DNA of 23,916 bases from Pseudomonadota bacterium (GTDB lineage Bacteria; Pseudomonadota; Alphaproteobacteria; Rhizobiales; Phreatobacteraceae): NCBI GenBank assembly GCA_023416965.1, contig JAEZGJ010000156.1:1-23916 (forward strand). The letters are read 5' to 3'. A program made the translations under genes and the position numbers. The notes beneath the pieces are model-generated. The model saw only the letters and a program-made list of their open reading frames with translations, did no database searches and was not told the DNA's origin. How positions within the stretch are numbered: position 1 is the stretch's first letter; each line of letters begins with the position of its first letter. Below are positions 15,362-21,121 of this stretch, piece by piece.

Positions 15362-16480
15362 TCAGACCCTCATCGGCATGAGGACGAAGAGCGCGCCGGA
15401 GGGCGTCACGTCCTGGATTAGGGCAGGGCTGCCGGCATCGGTCAGACCAAAGCTGACGGTGTCGCCGGCGACCTGCGCGAGGATCTCGGTCAGGTACCGA
15501 CCGTTGAAGCCGATCGTGATGTCTGTGTCTGGCTCTGCGTCGACCTCAAGCTCTTCGACCGCGTCACCCGCTTCGACATTGCTTGTGGAGAGCGTCAGGG
15601 TTCGTCCGGCCACTGCCATCTTCACCGCCCGCCCTCGCTCGCTGGCGACCGTCATCACACGGTCGATAGCTTTGGTCAGGTCAGCCTTCTCGGCGACCAC
15701 CTGCAGCGGAGGGGACTGCGGCACCACGCGGACGTAGTCAGGGAAGGTGCCGTCGATCAGCTTCGACGTCAGGGTGAGCTGATCGAAGGAAAAGCGGATC
15801 TTCTGCTCGGAAAGGCTGACCAAGACCTCGCCACCAAATTCGCCGAGCAGTCGGCTGACTTCGCTCACCGTCTTCCGCGGCAGAATCACGCCCGGCATCG
15901 TGGCGGCGCCTGTGCCTTCGGACAGGGTCACCTGCGCGAGCCGGTGCCCATCGGTCGACACGCCCCGCAGCGAGGTCGCGTTCCCGCTACCGGCAATGTG
16001 CAAGAGAATGCCGTTCAGGTAGTAGCGTGAGGCCTCGGTCGAGATCGCAATCGTTGCTCTATCGATAACACTCTTCAGATCCTTTGCAGGCACCGAGAAC
16101 GTGTGAGGCAGATCGCCGACGGTGAGATCGGGGAAGTCGCTCGCCGGGATGGTCGCGAGCTGGAAGCGTGACCGGCCCGTCTTCACGACGAGGCGGTTGT
16201 TGGGCCCCATTTCAATTGCAACCTGGCAGCCATCCGGCAGCTTGCGAACGATGTCATGGAGCATGCGGCCGGGAACGGTGGTGTCGCCGTGCTCGGCCAC
16301 CTCGGCATCCATCTGCTGCCGCACCTCGACGTCGAGATCGGTTGCCCGCAACGAGAGCGTTTGACCGGAGGCAGTCAGCAGCACGTTGCCGAGGATCGGT
16401 ATGGTGTTACGGCCCTCGATAACGCGCGCGGCGCGAGAAAGGCCGGAGAGCAGCGTGGCGCGTTCGACGGTGATCTTCAT
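15362..16480 (-). CDS. dnaN: phage-encoded DNA polymerase III beta sliding clamp
   Basis: This 372-aa protein is a full-length beta clamp with the three-domain layout. It begins MKITVERATLLSGLSRAARV followed by RNTIPILGNVLL, includes FPDYVRVVP in the central-to-third domain junction, and ends LFVLMPMRV, the conserved C-terminus lining the partner-binding pocket. It would encircle DNA and tether polymerase. It lies inside the phage operon between a GapR-like gene and ssb, not beside dnaA or recF, so it is a phage copy and not the host gene. ATG 16480 gives the family N-terminus; a GTG at 16486 overlaps the upstream stop as GTGA and may serve for coupling. Third-position GC is lower than in the left-half genes. 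Confidence 0.95.
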   Translation of the reverse strand: MKITVERATLLSGLSRAARVIEGRNTIPILGNVLLTASGQTLSLRATDLDVEVRQQMDAEVAEHGDTTVPGRMLHDIVRKLPDGCQVAIEMGPNNRLVVKTGRSRFQLATIPASDFPDLTVGDLPHTFSVPAKDLKSVIDRATIAISTEASRYYLNGILLHIAGSGNATSLRGVSTDGHRLAQVTLSEGTGAATMPGVILPRKTVSEVSRLLGEFGGEVLVSLSEQKIRFSFDQLTLTSKLIDGTFPDYVRVVPQSPPLQVVAEKADLTKAIDRVMTVASERGRAVKMAVAGRTLTLSTSNVEAGDAVEELEVDAEPDTDITIGFNGRYLTEILAQVAGDTVSFGLTDAGSPALIQDVTPSGALFVLMPMRV

Positions 16481-16482
16481 GG

Positions 16483-16788
16483 TCACGCCATCCCCATCGC
16501 CTGCATGTAGAGCTCGAGGATGGCCTCCTGCTCCATGCGCTCGTCGCGGTCCTGCTTGCGAAGGGAGACGATCCTGCGCAGCACCTTCGTGTCGAAGCCG
16601 TTGGCCTTGGCTTCGGCGTAGACATCCTTGATATCGTCCGCGGTTGCCTTCTTTTCCTCCTCGAGCCGCTCGATGCGTTCGATGATGGATTTCAGCTGAT
16701 CCGCCGCCACTGACTGCGTTGAGACGCCACGGCCGGGCGGCGCCATCTCCTGTGGCGCGAAGGCCTCCACCTGATGGTCAAACGACAT
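16483..16788 (-). CDS. GapR-like (DUF2312) DNA-binding protein
   Basis: This 101-aa protein carries a complete GapR/DUF2312 domain in its last 75 residues (ADQLKSIIERIERLEEEKK, then AEAKANGFDTKVLRRIV and RKQDRDERMEQEAILELY). Caulobacter GapR is a tetrameric, coiled-coil nucleoid protein that prefers overtwisted DNA ahead of forks. The phage version has about 25 extra, mostly uncharged residues at the N-terminus. A strong ribosome site, AGGAGG six bases before the ATG at 16788, decides the start. It sits directly before dnaN in the phage early operon, which points to a replication role. Confidence 0.92.
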   Translation of the reverse strand: MSFDHQVEAFAPQEMAPPGRGVSTQSVAADQLKSIIERIERLEEEKKATADDIKDVYAEAKANGFDTKVLRRIVSLRKQDRDERMEQEAILELYMQAMGMA

Positions 16789-16823
16789 GCTGAGCCTCCT
16801 AGCGGCGGTTGAAAGGCAACAAG

Positions 16824-17483
16824 TCAGGCTGCAGTTCCGCGCCGGCGCAGCTGTTCGCGCGCACGCGGCACGATTTCGCGGTATCGCAGGCGGAACCGGT
16901 CGGCCGCATAGGGCCATGGCCAGGCCGACAGGCCGCCGAGGCACCGGATCGGACGGGGTTCAAACGTCGTGCCGTCGTACCACCAGGCCTGCGACGGTCT
17001 GATCTTCGTATCGAGCAGCTGGCGGCGCTCGGCATGGAGCATGCGGAAGTCGATATCCTTGACGATGGCCTTGGGTCGCTGGTCGAGGGGAAGGCCTGCA
17101 GCCTCGTGCACTGCAGCCTCAACCGCGGTCTCAAGGTCGCCGAGAATGTCCATGAGGCTGTCGGCCAGGTGGGCACCGCCATGGCGGCTTGCCACGCATT
17201 CGATGGCGCCCTTCAGCGGCGTCGACCAGTCGCCGATATAGGCCTCGTGGGCGTCGTGCAGCAGAGCATAGGCGGCGGCCACGGGGTCGCCCGTCTCCGC
17301 CATGACTACGTCGCAGCAGTGAACGGAGTGCTGGGCGACGGAATAGGGCCCGGCGCCGATATGGCCGGTGAACCGTGCCAGACGCGCCAGGGCGTCCGGC
17401 ACGTCCGTGTCGAAGTCCACATCCGCGGCGCGCGGGGAGACGAGGTCGAAGCGGCGGCCGGACGCTGTCTGGATCCAGGTCAT
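16824..17483 (-). CDS. HD-domain phosphohydrolase
   Basis: This 219-aa HD-superfamily protein starts MTWIQTASGRRFDL, a typical N-terminus for phage HD hydrolases. Metal-binding residues are visible as His52 in QHSV, His76-Asp77 in LLHDAHEAY and a further acidic residue downstream. By similarity to YfbR-type enzymes it may act as a 5'-deoxynucleotidase, trimming host or phage nucleotide pools; this is inferred from family and operon position. ATG 17483 is preferred for the conserved N-terminus; an in-frame GTG at 17495 overlaps the upstream stop as GTGA. Confidence 0.88.
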   Translation of the reverse strand: MTWIQTASGRRFDLVSPRAADVDFDTDVPDALARLARFTGHIGAGPYSVAQHSVHCCDVVMAETGDPVAAAYALLHDAHEAYIGDWSTPLKGAIECVASRHGGAHLADSLMDILGDLETAVEAAVHEAAGLPLDQRPKAIVKDIDFRMLHAERRQLLDTKIRPSQAWWYDGTTFEPRPIRCLGGLSAWPWPYAADRFRLRYREIVPRAREQLRRRGTAA

Positions 17484-17491
17484 CAGCCCGC

Positions 17492-17887
17492 TCACGCCGC
17501 GCGGTTCAGCTGTCGGCCGGTGACAGAGCGGCAGGCCTCGCCGATGAGATCCGGCCGCGCGTCGGCGGCAAGGCGCGAGGCATCAGCCAGCACGCGCCGC
17601 AGGCGCCAGGCGAGGGCACGGGTGTCGTTGTCGTCCACCGCCCAGCCGAGGCGGATCAGGTCCCCGTCGGCGAGGTGGCCGTCGTTCGCCCGCCAGATGG
17701 CGATGATGTCCTCGGCGAGCCGCACCTTGATGGCAGCGGGGTCGCACATGTGCTGGCGAGGAAGGGGCCAGATGAAGCCGTCGTCAGTGGCGAGCGGCAC
17801 TTCGATGCCGCCGACGGCAATCAGGCGACTATGGGCTTCGGCAAGCGGGCAGCCCGACCGGGCCGAGAGGCGATGCGCTGACACCAT
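17492..17887 (-). CDS. hypothetical protein, first gene of the phage leftward operon
   Basis: This 131-aa protein is not recognised. It has an N-terminal segment with a short conserved-looking EVPLATDDGFIWPLP, a middle helix KVRLAEDIIAIWRANDG and an Arg/Ala-rich C-terminus. The ATG at 17887 is preceded by GGAG eight bases upstream and lies about 25 bases below the predicted PL start; the frame opens further upstream to a TTG at 17929, which would fall inside operator O1 and is rejected. It overlaps the HD hydrolase by GTGA. As first gene after PL it would be expressed earliest on induction. Confidence 0.7.
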   Translation of the reverse strand: MVSAHRLSARSGCPLAEAHSRLIAVGGIEVPLATDDGFIWPLPRQHMCDPAAIKVRLAEDIIAIWRANDGHLADGDLIRLGWAVDDNDTRALAWRLRRVLADASRLAADARPDLIGEACRSVTGRQLNRAA

Positions 17888-17918
17888 GGGGAGGGCTCCA
17901 TCCGAAAGAGGATGGGCA

Positions 17919-17947
17919 ATGTTCCCCAAATTGGGTAATTATGTCAA
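17919..17947 (-). promoter_or_regulatory. predicted phage promoter PL (leftward)
   Basis: On the minus strand a perfect TTGACA (17947-17942) is followed after 17 bases by GAACAT (17924-17919). The spacer is filled by operator O1, and operator O2 overlaps the first two bases of the -35 box. It drives the operon from 17887 leftward to int. The -10 match is only 3 of 6. Confidence 0.65.
17922..17938. promoter_or_regulatory. repressor operator O1 in PL
   Basis: TTCCCCA-AAT-TGGGTAA, one mismatch in 14 arm positions from the perfect palindrome O3 at PR. It lies within the PL spacer, so bound repressor would block polymerase. Confidence 0.7.
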
Positions 17948-17962
17948 CCCCAAATTGGGTAA
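17946..17962. promoter_or_regulatory. repressor operator O2 at PL
   Basis: AACCCCA-AAT-TGGGTAA, centred 24 bases from O1 and overlapping the end of the PL -35 box. The pair spacing is close to two helical turns and a bit, compatible with cooperative binding. Confidence 0.65.
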
Positions 17963-18022
17963 GTTTGATGTGTGGCGTTGCAGCTCGATCGGATACATTG
18001 TTTCTACGGCCGATTGTGCAGG

Positions 18023-19039
18023 TTACCGTTTAGCGAGTACGGAGCAGTAGACCTCGTCCTCCTGTCCTCTAGAGCGTGATATCTCGATTTCAAGAGCGTG
18101 ACCGGACCCCGCGCCCAAGGCGACAACGGAACCTTCCCTTCTACGCTGAGCGCGCGCGTCTCTGAGAAGTGCGTCGATCCGCGACCCCGCTCGCTGTGCT
18201 GAGGTTTGGGGATCAACTACGCGGAGTGCCGCGCTGCATGCTGATCGGAACGTTTCCGGTGTCGCCGTTGGCACCTCCCGAGGGAGAAAATGGATCGCGA
18301 TGGTGTCAACGCTCCCTTTGTCCTTCCCAGCCTTGAAGGCGGTCAAATCCGAGCCGGGAGTGTGCCGCTCTCTGGCAGTGATCGTTAGTCCGTTTTGAAC
18401 CTGTGCCTCGCAGAAGCGCGTGTCCTCTAACGTCTCTTTACATGTGAAAGTAAGCGGACCTCCCGTGGTAAACCCAATGGCTCGCAACTTTTCGCCCAAT
18501 GTCTCGCTTCCTAAGCCAAAGGTCCCGGACGCTTCGGCTCGATCTGGTTCTGAAGGACCTCGGCACGCTTCGATCACTGGCGCGAGCGCTCTATCCGCCT
18601 GCGTCAGTCTAAAAACGTGATCGCCAGCACCGCCGTCGATCTCGAGGCGAATCGCGATCTCGCGACCGCGCAGGAGCTGGTCCGCCTTATCGATCGGGAA
18701 GTTGATTTGGACGAGGCGATCGCTGACCACTCCGGCCAAGGGCCTCTCAACAGGATTCTGGTCGACCCTGACGAGGACGCTTGTCTGCATTCCGCGGCGC
18801 AGACGGCCAGTGCCCAGACCAAGTTCTATCAAGCCGAACGAGAACTGTTTGTCTTGAAGGCATCGGATAGCGAGCGCCAGCCCCTGCCTCATTTGCATGG
18901 CGACGATTACGTCGTTTCCGTCTTCGAAGCGATTGCGTTCAATCGTGATTTCCCAGGGGCCCACTCGGCGCCGTTCTTGGGCCTCGGCTGAGCCAGCGAC
19001 ACTCAGGAATAGTCCGACGACAGTCAGGAGGCGGCGCAT
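18023..19039 (-). CDS. exported protein of unknown function, candidate lysogenic-conversion gene
   Basis: This 338-aa protein has a clear signal peptide: basic MRR, a hydrophobic stretch LLTVVGLFLSVAG and an AEA|QE cleavage site after residue 20. The mature part holds six cysteines (in IRCLQ, EACRG, TFTCKE, RFCEA, SACSA and VYCSV), an even number compatible with disulfides in the periplasm. No family is recognised with confidence; the first half, with PWEITIE and an IRCLQ strand, is vaguely like VasI/IalB-type exported beta proteins. It sits between the repressor and PL on the repressor's strand, 17 bases after the repressor stop, so it is probably expressed in the lysogen. Its base composition is visibly less GC-rich than its neighbours. 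Confidence 0.75.
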   Translation of the reverse strand: MRRLLTVVGLFLSVAGSAEAQERRRVGPWEITIERNRFEDGNDVIVAMQMRQGLALAIRCLQDKQFSFGLIELGLGTGRLRRGMQTSVLVRVDQNPVERPLAGVVSDRLVQINFPIDKADQLLRGREIAIRLEIDGGAGDHVFRLTQADRALAPVIEACRGPSEPDRAEASGTFGLGSETLGEKLRAIGFTTGGPLTFTCKETLEDTRFCEAQVQNGLTITARERHTPGSDLTAFKAGKDKGSVDTIAIHFLPREVPTATPETFRSACSAALRVVDPQTSAQRAGSRIDALLRDARAQRRREGSVVALGAGSGHALEIEISRSRGQEDEVYCSVLAKR

Positions 19040-19056
19040 CGTTTGTTCTCACGCGA

Positions 19057-19728
19057 CTAGAGCAATCGGCCCATACCAGCGGTCTTGCGCGCGAAGGCCG
19101 TCTGCTTCGCCCGGTTAGCGCTCTCCACCCGTCTGATCTGTTGAGCCTTCACAATCAGATAAATCTCGCCGATCCACTCAATCGCAACATCCTCGATGAG
19201 GGGCGCATTGTGGCTGTAGAGATTGAAGATGCCGCGGCGCTTTCCGTACTGGATTTCTTTGAGGAAGCGTCGCCCATCCTTAGTCCGGCACGCAACGTCC
19301 TCACCAACGTAGGCCTCGGTGGTCAGGCGCTGTTCACGATGAACAAGGATCGCATCGCCGTCCTTATATACCGGAAGCATTGAGTGCCCGCGCACTCTGA
19401 AGGCGATGATGTCATCCGGGATATTGAAGGGTAGATCGATCGTCTCAAGGCCGTCAGGCGGCACTTGCTCAAATTCGGGCATGATCTCGGCGCCCGCGCC
19501 AATGAAGCCCATCACTGGCACGCCGTGCTTCAGACTGGTCTCTTCGGAGAAGACCTCAGCAAACTCGACCCCATAGATCTGTGCCGCCTGTTCGATCCGC
19601 GGCAATGCAAGTTGTCGCTCGCCGCGCTCCAACTTCAAGTAGCCGCTTTTCGACAACCCAAAGGCGTCGGCCGCTTGCTCCTGCGTCCAGCCGCGGCCCT
19701 CACGAAGCGCTCGAAGGTTGTTACCCAT
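19057..19728 (-). CDS. CI/LexA-type phage repressor (self-cleaving)
   Basis: This 223-aa repressor has an N-terminal helix-turn-helix (about 15-36: TQEQAADAFGLSKSGYLKLE) and a C-terminal S24 peptidase domain. The catalytic Ser116 lies in GHSMLP and Lys157 in RRFLKEI. An Ala78-Gly79 bond within GFIGAGAEI is the likely autocleavage site. It would hold PL and PR off in the lysogen and be inactivated through RecA after DNA damage. ATG 19728 is chosen as the N-terminus of the HTH domain; the frame continues upstream to 19953 only by reading antisense to cro. No ribosome site precedes the ATG. Four matching operators at PL and PR support the assignment. Confidence 0.93.
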   Translation of the reverse strand: MGNNLRALREGRGWTQEQAADAFGLSKSGYLKLERGERQLALPRIEQAAQIYGVEFAEVFSEETSLKHGVPVMGFIGAGAEIMPEFEQVPPDGLETIDLPFNIPDDIIAFRVRGHSMLPVYKDGDAILVHREQRLTTEAYVGEDVACRTKDGRRFLKEIQYGKRRGIFNLYSHNAPLIEDVAIEWIGEIYLIVKAQQIRRVESANRAKQTAFARKTAGMGRLL

Positions 19729-19763
19729 GGCGGGGATTGTGCCGGGCGTACACACCCGTGTCG

Positions 19764-19780
19764 TGTCCCAAAGTGGGGTT
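19764..19780. promoter_or_regulatory. repressor operator O4 at PR
   Basis: TGTCCCA-AAG-TGGGGTT keeps the CCCA/TGGG core and resembles O2 when inverted. Its last two bases are the first two of the PR -35 box, the same register as O2 at PL. It lies 36 bases upstream of the repressor start and may also regulate that gene. Confidence 0.55.
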
Positions 19781-19807
19781 GACGAGTTACCCAGATTGGG
19801 TAAGTAT
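19779..19807 (+). promoter_or_regulatory. predicted phage promoter PR (rightward)
   Basis: TTGACG (19779-19784), 17 bases, then AAGTAT (19802-19807). Operator O3 fills the spacer. The layout mirrors PL, including TGGGGTTGAC across O4 and the -35 box. The expected transcription start falls at about 19814, the A of the cro ATG. The -10 match is weak. Confidence 0.6.
19787..19803. promoter_or_regulatory. repressor operator O3 in PR
   Basis: TTACCCA-GAT-TGGGTAA, a perfect 7-bp inverted repeat with a 3-bp centre, the best of the four operators. It occupies the PR spacer. Confidence 0.75.
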
Positions 19808-19813
19808 CGGATC

Positions 19814-20032
19814 ATGACGCTGCTCCAGTTCATGGCCGAGCGAAAACTGTCGGATGACCAGATGGCCGACCTTGTCGGCGTCTCTGCTTCCGCCGTTCGC
19901 AAGTGGAAGTACTGCCAGCGCGTGCCTCGCCGAGGCGCGATGGCGCGGCTCATTCAGGCGACCGATGGCGCCGTGAGTCCAATCGACTTTCTCGACGCTC
20001 CCACCGGAAACGCCCAGCAGGAGGCCGCGTGA
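19814..20032 (+). CDS. Cro-like helix-turn-helix regulator
   Basis: This 72-aa protein is nearly all helix-turn-helix (about 12-36: LSDDQMADLVGVSASAVRKW), with a short C-terminal tail. It is divergent from the repressor and first gene of the rightward operon, the position of cro. It would compete for the same operators to prevent repressor synthesis in lytic growth. ATG 19814 coincides with the predicted PR transcription start and has no ribosome site, so the message may be leaderless. The frame opens upstream to 19718 but that would cross the operators. Its stop overlaps the next start by one base (TGATG). Confidence 0.88.
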   Translation: MTLLQFMAERKLSDDQMADLVGVSASAVRKWKYCQRVPRRGAMARLIQATDGAVSPIDFLDAPTGNAQQEAA

Positions 20033-20556
20033 TGCAGAGGCTCGAGCATGAGATGGCTCGCCGCCGTGAGCTCATTGAGCGCCTGTCGGCTATCGCCGAG
20101 CTCAACTTCCTCGTGATGGTGGAGGGGCCTGTGATGGCGCAGGTGCCGATCGCGCAGGCACTGGACCATGTGCCAACCGAAATTCTCGGTCTGCTCATGG
20201 AGCGGCTCCGCTCATCCGCCTCCGAGGACCTTCTGTCGATAGCGCGCCTCCACCCCGCGCAGCTTGTCGATTGGCGTCCGGGCGATGTCCTCGAGGAACT
20301 TCGAGACGACGACGAGATCGGAATAGGTCGTCGGATCAACGTGCGTGAATACGGTATCAAACGCCTCATTTCTCAGTCGGAGGATGGCTCGTCCTCCTCC
20401 GCTGCCGGCCTCGACGGCGCGGATAGCGAGGGAAGCCCTGACGGCAAAGTCGCTCAGGTGGCGGATGGCGATCTCGAGGTCGGCGGGTCTGCGGGCCATG
20501 ACGGTCTCTCCTTCGTCCGTGGCGCCCCGTCGATCCAGCCTGGATGGGGGCGCTGA
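20032..20556 (+). CDS. hypothetical phage protein (3' half doubtful)
   Basis: The frame encodes 174 aa starting MQRLEHEMARRRELIERL with a helical, coiled-coil-like first 60 residues. The start overlaps the cro stop (TGATG) and the stop is one base before the next gene, as expected in this operon. The last ~80 residues are Gly/Ser/Asp-rich and lie opposite a plausible minus-strand ORF (20212-20499). By my hand count, third-position GC falls from about 80% in the first 60 codons to about 68% in the overlap, where first-position GC is higher. The gene may be real throughout, or may have lost its original 3' end. No function recognised. Confidence 0.5.
   Translation: MQRLEHEMARRRELIERLSAIAELNFLVMVEGPVMAQVPIAQALDHVPTEILGLLMERLRSSASEDLLSIARLHPAQLVDWRPGDVLEELRDDDEIGIGRRINVREYGIKRLISQSEDGSSSSAAGLDGADSEGSPDGKVAQVADGDLEVGGSAGHDGLSFVRGAPSIQPGWGR
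20212..20499 (-). CDS. possible antisense small gene
   Basis: This 95-aa minus-strand frame starts MARRPADLEIAIRHLSDFAV and contains a plausible mixed helix/strand sequence (AILRLRNEAFDTVF, YSDLVVVSKFLEDIA). AAGGAG lies eight bases before the ATG at 20499. Hand-counted codon-position GC (first about 68%, second 48%, third 75%) fits a real gene better than the opposite strand does. It lies fully antisense to the 20032-20556 frame, so at most one is fully functional or both are expressed in opposite states. No promoter is evident. Confidence 0.4.
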   Translation of the reverse strand: MARRPADLEIAIRHLSDFAVRASLAIRAVEAGSGGGRAILRLRNEAFDTVFTHVDPTTYSDLVVVSKFLEDIARTPIDKLRGVEARYRQKVLGGG

Positions 20557-20557
20557 C

Positions 20558-20968
20558 ATGCACGCATCCTCGCAGACCGCGGCCGGACAGTTTTCCAAGA
20601 AATCCGGACAACCTTCCGAGAAATTTGGACAGTTGTCCGGAAAATCCGGACAGTTGTCCCCGGCCTGCACCGCCCGCGCCATCGCATTTTTGCGGGCCCG
20701 GCACCCTGCGAAGACAGCCGAAGAAATCGCCGCCCTCACGGGGCTGACCGCGGACACGGTGCGCAAGTGGCTCGACAGGGCGTCCGCCCCGTCCTTTGCT
20801 GCCTGCTTCGCTCTCATTGGCGCCTACGGGCCAGACTTCGTCGCCGCCGTGATGGAGCATCCGCCGGCCTGGATCGATACCGCCGCGCGTGCCGCGCGCC
20901 GCGAGGCGCTCGCCCGGGACATCGCCCGCCTGCAGGCGGAACTGAACAAGCTCGGAGACGCGGCGTGA
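20558..20968 (+). CDS. helix-turn-helix protein with internal iteron-like repeats, possible origin-binding protein
   Basis: This 136-aa protein starts at ATG 20558, one base after the upstream stop, with GGGGG upstream. Residues 10-33 are a 7-residue repeat (G-Q-L-S-x-K-S type, four times) encoded by 21-bp DNA repeats. A helix-turn-helix follows (about 53-72: AEEIAALTGLTADTVRKWL), resembling that of the Cro-like protein. The C-terminus is a charged helix (about 110-134). By analogy with lambda O, whose gene contains the iterons it binds, it may recognise the repeats inside its own gene; this is inference. The stop overlaps the next start as GTGA. Confidence 0.8.
   Translation: MHASSQTAAGQFSKKSGQPSEKFGQLSGKSGQLSPACTARAIAFLRARHPAKTAEEIAALTGLTADTVRKWLDRASAPSFAACFALIGAYGPDFVAAVMEHPPAWIDTAARAARREALARDIARLQAELNKLGDAA
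20585..20659 (+). repeat. 21-bp direct repeats (four, last partial), candidate phage origin iterons
   Basis: Units begin with GGACA at 20585, 20606, 20627 and 20648, exactly 21 bases apart. The first three are full length and the last is 12 bases. The core GGACAGTTGTCC (units 3 and 4) is itself a 5-bp inverted repeat around GT, and units 1-3 have an A-rich second half. Being a multiple of three, the period leaves the reading frame intact. Confidence 0.75.
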
Positions 20969-21105
20969 GGGGATTTCGAGCGCTGTTCCTCCTGGCTCTC
21001 GCCGGAGTGCTCCGGCTTTTCGCGCGCGGTCCGCTCTGGCTGGCGGATGCCTGCCAGCGCGCCGCCACCGCACTAGAGGCGCAAGCGCGCCTCGACGCTC
21101 GCTGA
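20965..21105 (+). CDS. small membrane peptide
   Basis: This 46-aa peptide begins at GTG 20965, overlapping the upstream stop as GTGA. It has a basic start (MRGFR) and one hydrophobic helix (ALFLLALAGVLRLFA), then an amphipathic Ala-rich C-terminus. Function unknown. A comparable tiny membrane peptide occurs in the leftward operon. Confidence 0.55.
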   Translation: MRGFRALFLLALAGVLRLFARGPLWLADACQRAATALEAQARLDAR

Positions 21106-21121
21106 GGGGGAGGGGACTGCC

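Noticed and set aside
19057..19953. Extended 298-aa repressor starting at 19953
   Set aside because: The extra 75 residues would be read antisense to cro and across both PR operators; the HTH domain begins properly at 19728.
20585..20659. CRISPR array
   Set aside because: The repeats are only 21 bases with no spacers between them and lie inside a coding frame; iteron-like tandem repeats explain them better.
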